Assembly (NCBI GenBank): GCA_014529385.2
Contig: CM043952.1
Location: 69,447,370-69,511,369, forward strand
Source: Adiantum capillus-veneris
Lineage: Eukaryota; Streptophyta; Polypodiopsida; Polypodiales; Pteridaceae
Length of the DNA: 64,000 nt
Direction: 5' to 3'
Positions 35,129-44,502 of this stretch are shown here, piece after piece. Each line of letters opens with the position of its first letter. Positions within the stretch are counted from its first letter, which is position 1. A model generated the notes under the pieces. The model ran no database searches. It was not told the DNA's origin and saw only the letters and a list, made by a program, of their open reading frames with translations. The position numbers and the translations under genes were made by a program.

Positions 35129-35160
35129 GAGAAGAAAGAGAGAGAGAGGGAGAGCGCGTT
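34681..35160 (+). repeat. microsatellite cluster: CT, GT and GA runs
   Basis: Alternating (CT)n, (GT)n and (GA)n tracts. A block TCTCTTTTCCTCTCTCAATGTG recurs at about 34725 and 34827. The long ORFs across this region are products of the repeat, not genes. Confidence 0.9.
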
Positions 35161-35352
35161 ACCTTGCTTGCTTGAGCGCGTGCCAAAAACTCAGATATGA
35201 GATCTGAGTTTCGGACGCTCTCGGTTATTTTTTTAGCCCTCACGGCGTCGCTAAGTTACTTGTAATCTAGTGACGCCCATAGCTACGCCGTGGTTTTTTA
35301 CATTTGAGCGTCGCCCTCCAAGCGTCGCTACTATTAAGTACCTCTTGTAGTG
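35161..35352 (-). repeat. CACTA right terminus with subterminal palindrome
   Basis: Ends TAGTG at 35348-35352. Subterminal features: GCGTCGC motifs (35309, 35324 and near 35245), the block TTATTTTTTTAGCCC and a palindrome AAACTCAGATATGAGATCTG (35188 onward, continuing AGTTT). The same set in the same order occurs at 48882-49061. Confidence 0.8.
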
Positions 35353-35860
35353 TACAGCCACACTTTTTTGCCATGCATCGACAGAGAGACACCCACTGAC
35401 TTCCTCATGCCTCCATGAAACAATAATGCCACCCACCCTCCTCAACAAACCTATGCACACGAAAACGACTCTCACTTTTTTGTTTCTTGCGATATTGCAC
35501 TATTACCACTACAATAATAGTCCCTTAAGGTTTTTGACAACTGCCTACCACAACCGCAAAACTTAGAAGGGCTGCATGCAACCGTTACCCAAAGGAAGCA
35601 AAAACTAGTGAAACCTTCTTTTCTCCTCTTTCACTAACTCTTGCTATCACTCCTTTTATGTGTAACCAACTGTGGTGTAGGCACGAGGCACCCTCATATT
35701 CACAGAAAGTGAGAGCAACTACTCACCTTTTCACTCTTTCCCACCACCCTGCCCACCACCCATGCTCGCATGCAGCTGCATCCAACCAACCAACTCTCTC
35801 TCTTTTTCTCCCTAACTCCAATCGCCATCTAACCTCTCTCTCTCTCTCTCTCTCTCTCTC
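35353..35860. other. unassigned; possible second CACTA terminus at 35507
   Basis: CACTACAATAATAGTCCC starts at 35507 and resembles a CACTA end of another family pointing right. No matching TAGTG partner was found. The rest has C-rich sequence and a (CT)n run at 35836-35860 but no gene. Confidence 0.35.
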
Positions 35861-36209
35861 ATTCTCACTCTCTCTCAACTCTTTCTCTGAGTCAACTTGA
35901 GTCATATAACTCTCTCTCATAGACTTACATGCAACCGCAAGAATCTCAATCTATCTCTCATGCTCTATCTCAATCTTCCTCAAATTATCTTTCATGATTT
36001 TTTCTCGGTATTTCTATCTCCATCCTCTCTCTCTCTCTCTCTCTCATTCTCACTCTCTCTCAACTCTTTCTCTGAGTCAACTTGAGTCATATAACTCTCT
36101 CTCATAGACTTACATGCAACCGCAAGAATCTCAATCTATCTCTCATGCTCTATCTCAATCTTCCTCAAATTATCTTTCATGATTTTTTCTCGGTATTTCT
36201 ATCTCCATC

Positions 36210-36232
<23 letters not shown>
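35861..36232 (+). repeat. 185-bp tandem duplication
   Basis: 35861-36045 and 36046-36230 are near-identical (TTCTCACTCTCTCTCAACTC through TATTTCTATCTCCATCC). Both are bordered by CT runs, which suggests slippage or unequal exchange in the CT tract. The ORFs inside are repeats of each other and not gene-like. Confidence 0.9.
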
Positions 36233-36260
<28 letters not shown>

Positions 36261-36427
36261 CCCCTCATCTGCTGCAATTGAAGCCCACACAACAACGCTC
36301 CTCGACTACTTACAGAAATGAACATTAATGAAGCTCTTCAATGACTGATGCAATACTTTCTCCGACAACAACTGCTGCCAAGGATTCTCAAGCATTGACG
36401 ATGATGATGATGATTTTTGTCTGACGC

Positions 36428-38425
36428 TGAGTAGCGTTAAATGGTAACCTTGCATTTGAACTACATTTCTACTCAAATGTATATATTTTTAATCAAATTT
36501 TTAACCTAGTGTTCATTCTCTCTTTCCGTAATAGCCTTTTTCCATACAAACACCTTACCCTTCTTAAATCTTTATGCATTTACATCACATTTCTCTCTTC
36601 ATGCTAAATGTAAATAGTAAACTTAATTCTACTCTCCTAGTTTTTTTACTGCATATTCTTTTAACTAATTACCTTTACTAATTTAAATAGCTATCTACAT
36701 CCTATATTTTGTAAATAAATAATTTATGGGCACTTATCTTACCCATCTTCTCTCAAGGGTAGGGTTAACCTTGAAGGCCTTCCCTTCCCCACCACTATGT
36801 GACCCAAGTCTTGGATCATTTACTTGTGTTGGTCAACAAATCTTAAATATAATGTATATCCCCAATAAATCAAAATTTATTGGATCCTACCTCATTTGTT
36901 TAAGGTGGATTCCCTTTTGAAAAAAGCATGCTACACCTTGGATGCATGCTAAAGGGCCCCCTACAAGGAGACTTGGTTCAAAAGGTGTTTTGGATGCATT
37001 TTGAACGCCTTAGCTCATGGGTATACTTGAGGAACACTCCAAACTCAGCTTAAACACTTTGAGGAGGTCAACTTTTCCTTTTACAACACCCAATTCTCAG
37101 TTACAGGCTGAAAGTTATGGTGAAAACAAGGTGCTGCGGACACTGTTACTGCAGGTCAAAGTTACAATCAGGTAAACCACAAACGTGAAAAGTTTTCTTG
37201 ACTTCTCCAACATTCTAAAATACCAATGGGGGGTTAAAAACCACTTGCATGTGGAGGGGTCGGCTCAAGATGCTTCCAGAGACACAACAAACAGGATGGG
37301 GACACTCTGCAGGAGCCACTAGAGGGACATCATGGTGGGGCCCACATACATTATCAACCCTTATGGAGCCTCCACGACCTAAAAGGATATTTTTAATGAA
37401 AAAATAAGTCCCTTATTTGCATAATTGAAGGAATGGTCAAAAGGGAACCTAACTATGGTTAATTACCTACCCCAGTCAAGTTTAACCTAACCCAAGGTCT
37501 TGTACAGCTATAAAAAGGCCCTTTGGCAAACACAAAAATACACACACCTACTCCATTGCTACAAATAATCTCCTCTAAGGTTAGGGAAGCCCTAATCTCT
37601 CTCTCCTCTTGTCTCCCTATCCATTTCCTAAGCTCGCTATCATAAGCGGCACCATAGAGAGAGCATCAATATGCTATTGCTACCATTCTCTTGCAAACAT
37701 TTCTCTTATCGTACTCATCCCTAAATAAAGATTGTAGATTCTATATGAGAGCAAGGATATCAAGTTCAATGATCTATCTCATGGTTTGATCAACAAATTG
37801 TTGCAATTGGGGTGTCGTCGTCACACTTTTGGTCTAAACGCATGTAAAATTGGTAAGCCTATCTTGACAGCTTCTCATATTTTGTGCTCATTGGGTTGCT
37901 TGTTTGTTGAGAAAGTTTTTTGTGCACCATGGTGTCTATTTGCTTGGCTTCTCTCCTTATGTTGTGTGTAAGTAAGTCTTGGGGCTGTATAGATGGAGAA
38001 GAGCTCCCTATGCATGCCGCCTTATGTGTGTAAGTAGTCTCTTCTTTTGGGAAAGGAAAGGAGTTGTCAAGTATTTGTGCATTATGGTGTTTTGAGTTTT
38101 GAGGTTTTGTGCTTGCTTTTCTTATAAGTATATGAGCACTAATATGGTGAAGGTCAATCTTTGCATGTGAGTTTGTGCAGTGTTCAAAGGGATTGCTTAA
38201 GGAGTGTGTGTTGAATGGTTGAAGGGCATTTTGTGTTGAAGCACATAAGGAAGGTGTGAGTGTGAGTGTGTGTGTGTGTGTGTGTTGTATATGGTTTGTT
38301 TTGGTTTCCTTCTTTCTCCATAAAAGAGGGTGGTGCCCCTAAGAAATATACATGTGTAGGGTTTCACGGAGTGGTTGTCTGGCGGGAGCCTTGAGTTGAG
38401 CCCCATCGCAAAAAATCCGCTCTCA
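36428..38425 (+). repeat. Tat-2 5' LTR
   Basis: Begins TGAGTAGCG and ends CGCTCTCA. It includes a TATA box TATAAAAAGG at 37509-37518 and AATAAA at 37724-37729, consistent with an R region about 200 bp long. A (GT)n run at about 38265-38285 lies near the 3' end. Short ORFs in both LTRs (37786 and 45861) are copies of each other and unlikely to be genes. Confidence 0.92.
37509..37518 (+). promoter_or_regulatory. Tat-2 LTR TATA box
   Basis: TATAAAAAGG preceded by AGC. The 3' LTR has the same site at 45584-45593. It is about 215 bp upstream of AATAAA, the usual LTR arrangement of promoter and polyadenylation signal. Confidence 0.7.
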
Positions 38426-38431
38426 TAAAAG

Positions 38432-38448
38432 TGGTGCCCCCACTGAGG
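38432..38448 (+). promoter_or_regulatory. Tat-2 primer-binding site
   Basis: TGGTGCCCCCACTGAGG, six bases after the LTR. It differs from the Tat-1 site by one base. The tRNA is not identified. Confidence 0.7.
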
Positions 38449-38477
38449 AACTTTCCTAATTGCCTTCTATTCTCCTC

Positions 38478-38690
38478 ATGAACAATAGAGTTGCACCATA
38501 TGCTTTTCATTTTTCACAACGCATCAGAATTAACATTTGTGTAGATCGCAATTTTTTTTACCAACAACGCATTGTTTTTATGTTTGGAGCAGAAAGACTT
38601 GGTGAAATCTTGGCATCTCCAAATCCCATCATTCTTCCATTCATTAATTATGATGATTCATTTGATGTCCATGTTTTTATTTTGTTTTGA
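38478..38690 (+). CDS. Tat-2 leader small ORF type A
   Basis: A 70-codon ORF starting MNNRVAPYAF and ending in TGA, 30 bp after the primer-binding site. Motifs: QRIRINI, QQRIVFMFGAERLGEIL, SPNPIILPFINY and SFDVHVFILF at the C-terminus. The same protein is encoded at 4778-4996 in a different relic with many changes, and third positions differ more than the encoded motifs, which suggests selection at the protein level. No membrane protein or named domain is recognised, but the C-terminus is hydrophobic. It precedes the type B ORF by 83 bp. Confidence 0.65.
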   Translation: MNNRVAPYAFHFSQRIRINICVDRNFFYQQRIVFMFGAERLGEILASPNPIILPFINYDDSFDVHVFILF

Positions 38691-38773
38691 GGCAGGGACA
38701 AGAGGCGCTTAGATAGCGATCCACTCAAAGGAAACTTTCTTCAAGAGAAAGAAAAAGGAGAACACATTGTCAC

Positions 38774-38987
38774 ATGAACCAACCTGGAGCTCCTTCTCCT
38801 TTTACACCCATAGCTCGTCAATCTGTGCACATCATAATTGCTACAAAATTTAGATTTCAAGCAACCATTAGGAGAATTTTTTGGACCCACTCGCCTTAAT
38901 GAAATTAATGCCTCAATCAACCCTTTTATTTTGCCTATGATAAATTATGAACTAACACTTGATGTATATATTTTCATTTTGATGTGA
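38774..38987 (+). pseudogene. Tat-2 leader small ORF type B, one-base frameshift
   Basis: Starts MNQPGAPSPFTPIARQ and continues TKFRFQATIRRIF. At this point a run of six T (about 38878-38883) shifts the frame; with five T the ORF would continue through RLNEIN, SINPFILPMI and LDVYIFIL to a TGA at 38985-38987. The relic at 4569-4781 has the continuous version. Either a recent mutation, a sequencing error in a homopolymer or programmed slippage. It ends 52 bp before the gag ATG. Confidence 0.6.
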
Positions 38988-39039
38988 TCACTCATCGTAG
39001 TCAAAACTTTGTGGTACACAAACCTCCTTGTATTGTAAA

Positions 39040-42000
39040 ATGTCAAGCACTTTTCCTACCTTTCATTCTAAAAATGGTGAGGATGCACAAGAATTTCTGG
39101 ATAATTTGGAGATGGCACACCTCATCTCTGGGAGAGATCATGAAGAGGTAAAGTTGCGTGCTTTTCCACTCGTTCTCAAAGGGGAGGCTAAGGCATGGTA
39201 CGAGGCCTTGCAACCTCAAAAAAAAACCAATTGGGAGAGGCTATGTGCAATTTTTCTTGCCAAATTTGGGCAAGGAGACACTCCAGAGGGTCTTTGGAAG
39301 TGTCTACTTCAACATAAACAGGTATTCCTTGAAGACTACCCATCTTATGAGGCCGTTTTCCTTAACCTATGGGATAGATGGGAGGCTACCTTACAAAACC
39401 AAGGTGGTGCACCAAACTTTCTAAAGAAAGATAGGTTCATGGCTGGCTTGTATCCAATTTTGAAGACCAAGGTAGAGTTAAAATTCCCATCAACATTTGA
39501 GGAAGCACGTGAGGTGGCCATGGTCAAATTCAAGAAGTTAAATTTTCAAGCACATAGAACAAGGGACCTAAATGAAGTCATTGAGAGGGATTCTTCACCA
39601 AGCATAGGAGCACAAGTTAGGGGATCTCTTGGACAAACTTCACAAATAGGGGAAGGATCACAACAAGAGATCTTGCAAAGATTAACTCAACAACTAGAGA
39701 GTCTCACCTTGAATCTAGTGCAGGGCCCACCCCAACAACGACAACCAAGAGAAGGGAATCGCAATCAACGACGTCAAGCACAAGAGTTGAGATGCTGGAA
39801 TTGCAACGAATTTGGTCATGGCATGTATAATTTCCCTCACCCTCGAAGGCTTCCAGGGGACATATACCCTCCTAGACCCCCTCTGCTCATGGTGCAGCAA
39901 GAGCATGCTCAAGCCCCGCAAATTCTTCGTCGACCACCACCACCTCCAGTGGCAAACATCCCTCCTGTCCCACCAGTGGAGGAAGAGAGGGGAGTAAATG
40001 TCATAAAGCTGGAAGAGGAGATAGAGGTGAGCCCTATACATTTTGATGTTATGCCAACAGAAAAGCGCACAAGAGCACACAACAAGGATGAAGACACAAG
40101 GAATGAAGAGTCAGAACCTGCAAGGAAGGAGAGGAAGAAAAAGTCAAAGAAGGAGGAAGGAGGCAAGAAGCAGAGGTCAAGGCGAAGGGAGATCGGCATC
40201 AACGATTTTCCATTAGGAAAGAATATGGAACCCTACAACATCTTAGAAGATTTGCAAACTCAAAAGACCAATATTTCTTGGCCTCAACTCCTACATCTAT
40301 CACCCAAGGTGAGAAAGCACTGGTCCAAACTTGTAAGCACAAGACTCCCAAGAAAGAAAGAAAAGGTGACAGTAAAGGCATTGACTTCAAAGCCACAACA
40401 AGATGTGGAACCTATTGTAGATGCTTATGTAAGGGGTAGGAAGGTATCCAATGTGTATGTTGATGGTGGAGCACAAATGTGTGTGATCACGGAAAGAGCC
40501 ATGAATAGACTAGGGCTTGAAATCACTAAATCCTCTAATTGTCAAGCTAGGCTGGCCAACAATGCAAGTGTGAAGTGCCTAGGGATCATCGAGAATGTAA
40601 AAGTTTCTGTATGTAATATAGATGCACGTGTGGACATGTATGTTATGCCAGCCAAGGGGGAGGGCTATCCCATCATCCTAGGGAGGCCTTGGCTCATTGC
40701 TGTGAATGCAGATCAAAAATGGGGACGAGGACAATTGATTCTCAAAAAGGGGCAACATGTAGTATACGATTGGCATGAAGGAAAGGAGCTCGACATCAAC
40801 TATGAGACCACGGCTGATGAAGAAAGTGAAGAGAGTTTTGGCTCAAGTGACGAGGAAGGTTCAACCACTACATCCAATAGCGAAGAAGAATCATCTTTGG
40901 AGGTAATGGGAATCATCTTCAACACATCAAAAACTCCATCAATAGAGGTTGACCCAACAAAGGAGCAAACAAAGGATGACAAAGGTGACCACAAGCACTT
41001 TGAAGACTTTGAGAGGATGCTTGCAAAAGATCTTACCCCTGAGGAGAAGTGGTCCTACATCGATATGCTCAAGAGGTATCCCAATTTGTTTATCACTGAT
41101 TACTCACAAATTAGAGGTGTGGATGTTTTAGAGCATGGCATAGAATTAAAACCAGGTACTAAACCTGTAGCTCAAAAGCTAAGGCGCCTAGGAAAAATAC
41201 AACAAGAGGAACTTTTGACAGAGGTTAACCGACTCCTCAAAGCTGGTTTCATTTACCCTGTGTCTAACTCTGAGTGGGTGTCCCCAATTGTAGTAACCCC
41301 TAAAAAGAATGGAAAATGGAGGGTCTGTGTTGACTACAAACCGCTCAATGCTGCAACAAAGAGGGATCATTTTCCTCTTCCTTTCCAAGATGAAATCTTA
41401 AACGAAGTAGCCGGCTATGAATGTTACACAGTGTGTGATGGGTATTCAGGGTATTTGCAAATCAGAATAGTAGAAGAAGATCAGTTAAAAACCACTTTCA
41501 TCACACCTTGGGGTTGCTTTGCCTATAGAGTGATGCCATTTGGGCTCACAAATGCTCCTAGTACATTTATAAGGTTTACAACTCTTGTCTTTCAGCCCTT
41601 CTTTGGAAAGTCAATTAGGGTTTTTATGGATGACTTCTGCATCTATAGTAGCCAAAGACTTCATTGCCAAAAAGTTGAGGAGGGGCTTAGGAGGCTTCAT
41701 CAATTTGGGGGACAACTTAATCCTGAGAAGCGTCACATTGCAGAGTCACAAGTGGTATTGCTAGGTCATGTGGTTTCTTTGCAAGGAATTCAAGTGGATC
41801 CATCAAAAGTAAATGCTCTCTTGTCACTACAACCACCAACGACAACCAAGGAGCTCATGACTTTCAACCACAAAGTAAGGTACATGTCTCGTTTCATTCA
41901 CCTTCTAGCGGAAGCTATTGCACCTTTGCACAAGCTAGCAAACAAACCCACATTTGAATGGAGAGAGGAACACGAATTATTCTTTATTGAAGTAAAGGGT

Positions 42001-44352
42001 ATTCTCAACTCTCTTCCAACAATAATTCCACCAAATCCAAAGGATACATATTACATCACGCCATGTGTAGGAATGGAGGCCATCGGTGTAGTTCTCATGC
42101 AAAAAGACCCAAAAACATGCTACATGAGGCCAGTATACTTTGCAAGCAAAGTCATGACCGCTGCAGAGAAGGGCTACACCGATATGGAGAAGGTGGTATT
42201 CACAATTATGTTTGCGGTAAGAAAGTTTCGATCATATCTCTTACCTGCACCATTTGTCATTCTCACCATGGAAAACAATTTACCATATGTTGTGCAACAC
42301 ATGAGCCTCTCATCTAGGATAGCCAAATGGGTTCTAGAACTTCAAGAGTTCGAATACACTTTTCTTGTGGAAGATAGCACAAGGGCAGGTCTTGCAGACA
42401 TTCTCACATACAAAGTGAGAGAAAGGAAAGAGTCACCAAAGGCAAGAGACAAAGCTACACCACAAAATAACGAGGAGGAGATGGACAACGCACACATTTT
42501 GTGCTTTGATGGAGCTTACCGACGACAACACGATCAGGCAGCAGGGGGGGTTCTTATTCTAAGTCCACAAAGGGAAGTTCTTGTTAAGAAATGTATCACC
42601 TTGGAAAATGTTCATTTTAATAATGAGGCTGAGTATGTCACCTTAAAGTTGGGGCTTGAAGAATGTAGAAAACTTGGCATCGAAAGACTTATAATAAGAG
42701 GTGATTCCTTACTAGTTATTAGGCAAATCCAAGGGATATGGAAGTGCAAGAACCCTACTCTAGTGGAGTGGCTTAGACAGGTGAAGGCTTTGATAGAGAA
42801 CTTTGAAGCTACACAGGTACAGCATGTTGTGAGAACCCTCAACAAGGAAGCAGATTATCTCGCCAATGAGAAACTTCAGATCATGGTGGGAGGTGTGAAG
42901 CTCTACGAACCAAAGTACCAAGGCCAAGAGGAATTGAAGGACATCATATTTTTCCTCCAAACTGGTGAGTGCCCCAAACACTTGGATAAAGTGCAAAGGC
43001 ATAGGTTGGTAAAAAAGGCAACTCCTTACCAACTCATAGGAGATGATCTGTATCATAAAGGGAAAGATTTGGTGCTAAGAAGGGTGCCCTCTGTTCAAGA
43101 AATAGAGAGAATCCTCTTTTCATGCCATGATGATGTCTGTGGGGGTCATTTTTCTCATGATATTACAAACAGGAAGATTTTGCAAGCAGGGTTTGTTTGG
43201 CCAAGTCTACACCGTGATGTCCATCATTGGTGTAAGTCATGCAAAGGTTGTCAGATTGCTAGAAATCGACGACTCACTTACGAACCTCGAGTTCCAATAA
43301 TTTCGTATGGTCCTTTTGAGAAGTGGGGTGTGGATGCAATAGGCCCCTTACCTCGCACATCTACCGGGAAGGTCTTCATCATTGTGGGAGTAGATTACAT
43401 GACACGATGGGCGGAGGCAGCAAATACAACACGAATTACAGCCGAGGAGGTATCAAAATTTATCTTTGATCACATATGCAGTAGATTCGGCACACCATTA
43501 GAGATTTTGTCAGATCGTGGTCCAGGGTTTAGAGCAGAGCTCCTAGATAATCTTTTGGCAAAGTTAAAAGTCAAACATTTGCATTCTACACCTTACTACC
43601 CTCAGTGCAATGGGTTGGTTGAAAAGGTGAATGGAATGATATGTAAGATCATTTCTAAGCAGGTTGCAGATCGACCAAACGACTGGGATAGTCATTTGAC
43701 CGCAGCTCTATGGGCATATAGAACATCTTTCAAGGTATCCACTCAATTCACTCCTTTTCATTTGGTATATGGACAGGAGGCACTCCTTCCTATTGAGGTG
43801 GAGATTGCAAGCCTACGCATTCTCTCACGGGGAGCAAAGAGGCCAAAAGAAGCTTTGCAGGAAAGAATTTTAGATCTTCAACGACTTGAGCTTGATAGAA
43901 AAGAGTCCATCGACTATTACATTGCCCAAGCCACAGGCCAAAGGGACAAAATCAACAAGAAGCTCAAGGGGAAAGGATTGAAGGAAGGTATGCTGGTTCT
44001 TCGCTATGATAACCGACTTGATACTCGACTTGAAAAAAAGTTTTTGCAAAGATGGGAGGGACCTTTCATGATAAAAACAAAGTTTGGGAATGGTAGTTAC
44101 AGATTAGCAGATTTATCAAGAAAACTCCACAAGAACAAAGTCAATGGATGGAGATTAAAGCCCTACTTTCAACGTATCAATCCGTTGATAGGAAGTCATC
44201 TACCTACATCGTCTAAGCTCCAAATTGGCATGGCTCCCTTCGGCTTGGCAAATGATCCACCTATTTTTAAAGCTTTGATGTGCAAAGAAGAACCAGCCTT
44301 GGAATCTCAACATACCCAAGGCAACCCTCCCATCTCCGATTTATGGGATTGA
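39040..44352 (+). CDS. gag-pol: Tat-2 gag-pol polyprotein, intact
   Basis: Open from ATG 39040 (MSSTFPTFHSKNGED) to TGA 44352, 1770 residues. Gag about 1-245; knuckle-like CWNCNEFGHGMYNF near 252 with Phe at the last Cys position; proline-rich then Lys-rich linker; protease VDGGAQ near 475; RT about 707-955 with VFMDDF near 862; RNase H about 990-1100; archaeal-type RNase H from CFDGAYRRQHDQAAG about 1150-1277; integrase zinc domain (CHDDVCGGH, CKSCKGC) about 1360-1407; core Asp in VDAIGPLP, Asp in LSDRGPGF, Glu in CNGLVEKVNG; then GPF-type RWEGPFMIKTKFGNGSYRL. Gag and pol in one frame without a stop is common in this superfamily. An alternate upstream TTG at 39028 is unlikely to be the start. 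Confidence 0.95.
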   Translation: MSSTFPTFHSKNGEDAQEFLDNLEMAHLISGRDHEEVKLRAFPLVLKGEAKAWYEALQPQKKTNWERLCAIFLAKFGQGDTPEGLWKCLLQHKQVFLEDYPSYEAVFLNLWDRWEATLQNQGGAPNFLKKDRFMAGLYPILKTKVELKFPSTFEEAREVAMVKFKKLNFQAHRTRDLNEVIERDSSPSIGAQVRGSLGQTSQIGEGSQQEILQRLTQQLESLTLNLVQGPPQQRQPREGNRNQRRQAQELRCWNCNEFGHGMYNFPHPRRLPGDIYPPRPPLLMVQQEHAQAPQILRRPPPPPVANIPPVPPVEEERGVNVIKLEEEIEVSPIHFDVMPTEKRTRAHNKDEDTRNEESEPARKERKKKSKKEEGGKKQRSRRREIGINDFPLGKNMEPYNILEDLQTQKTNISWPQLLHLSPKVRKHWSKLVSTRLPRKKEKVTVKALTSKPQQDVEPIVDAYVRGRKVSNVYVDGGAQMCVITERAMNRLGLEITKSSNCQARLANNASVKCLGIIENVKVSVCNIDARVDMYVMPAKGEGYPIILGRPWLIAVNADQKWGRGQLILKKGQHVVYDWHEGKELDINYETTADEESEESFGSSDEEGSTTTSNSEEESSLEVMGIIFNTSKTPSIEVDPTKEQTKDDKGDHKHFEDFERMLAKDLTPEEKWSYIDMLKRYPNLFITDYSQIRGVDVLEHGIELKPGTKPVAQKLRRLGKIQQEELLTEVNRLLKAGFIYPVSNSEWVSPIVVTPKKNGKWRVCVDYKPLNAATKRDHFPLPFQDEILNEVAGYECYTVCDGYSGYLQIRIVEEDQLKTTFITPWGCFAYRVMPFGLTNAPSTFIRFTTLVFQPFFGKSIRVFMDDFCIYSSQRLHCQKVEEGLRRLHQFGGQLNPEKRHIAESQVVLLGHVVSLQGIQVDPSKVNALLSLQPPTTTKELMTFNHKVRYMSRFIHLLAEAIAPLHKLANKPTFEWREEHELFFIEVKGILNSLPTIIPPNPKDTYYITPCVGMEAIGVVLMQKDPKTCYMRPVYFASKVMTAAEKGYTDMEKVVFTIMFAVRKFRSYLLPAPFVILTMENNLPYVVQHMSLSSRIAKWVLELQEFEYTFLVEDSTRAGLADILTYKVRERKESPKARDKATPQNNEEEMDNAHILCFDGAYRRQHDQAAGGVLILSPQREVLVKKCITLENVHFNNEAEYVTLKLGLEECRKLGIERLIIRGDSLLVIRQIQGIWKCKNPTLVEWLRQVKALIENFEATQVQHVVRTLNKEADYLANEKLQIMVGGVKLYEPKYQGQEELKDIIFFLQTGECPKHLDKVQRHRLVKKATPYQLIGDDLYHKGKDLVLRRVPSVQEIERILFSCHDDVCGGHFSHDITNRKILQAGFVWPSLHRDVHHWCKSCKGCQIARNRRLTYEPRVPIISYGPFEKWGVDAIGPLPRTSTGKVFIIVGVDYMTRWAEAANTTRITAEEVSKFIFDHICSRFGTPLEILSDRGPGFRAELLDNLLAKLKVKHLHSTPYYPQCNGLVEKVNGMICKIISKQVADRPNDWDSHLTAALWAYRTSFKVSTQFTPFHLVYGQEALLPIEVEIASLRILSRGAKRPKEALQERILDLQRLELDRKESIDYYIAQATGQRDKINKKLKGKGLKEGMLVLRYDNRLDTRLEKKFLQRWEGPFMIKTKFGNGSYRLADLSRKLHKNKVNGWRLKPYFQRINPLIGSHLPTSSKLQIGMAPFGLANDPPIFKALMCKEEPALESQHTQGNPPISDLWD

Positions 44353-44483
44353 GGTAATGAAAAGTAGGTCTAATGGAGTAAAAGAGTGTATATCACTCCT
44401 CTTGTTTTTAGAAAAAAAAGAAAAAAAAAAGAAAAAAAGGGAAAAACTCTTTTGTTTCATCTAGGAGCATGAATGATCCTAGA

Positions 44484-44502
44484 TGAAGGGGGAGGGCTAA
44501 TA
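44484..44502 (+). promoter_or_regulatory. Tat-2 polypurine tract
   Basis: GAAGGGGGAGGGCTAATA lies immediately before the TG of the 3' LTR. A poly(A)-rich stretch with AAAGAAAAAA is at 44410-44450. Confidence 0.8.

Larger units (their letters stand above)
29779..35352 (-). mobile_element. CACTA (En/Spm) transposon, left end not found
   Basis: Transposase parts TNP2, DUF4218 and DUF4216 lie on the minus strand, and a CACTA terminus is at 35352: the minus strand reads CACTACAAGAGGTACTTAAT, with GCGACGC motifs in the subterminal region. The matching left terminus was not seen, so the element is truncated or its end lies within the rearranged DNA left of 29779. A related terminus occurs at 48882. 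Confidence 0.8.

Noticed and set aside
34657-35200. Long ORFs over CT, GT and GA runs
   Set aside because: They are open in several frames only because dinucleotide repeats lack stop codons.
37786-37971. 61-codon ORF repeated in both Tat-2 LTRs (also 45861-46046) as a gene
   Set aside because: Both copies are there because LTRs are duplicated; composition and lack of recognisable domain do not support a protein.
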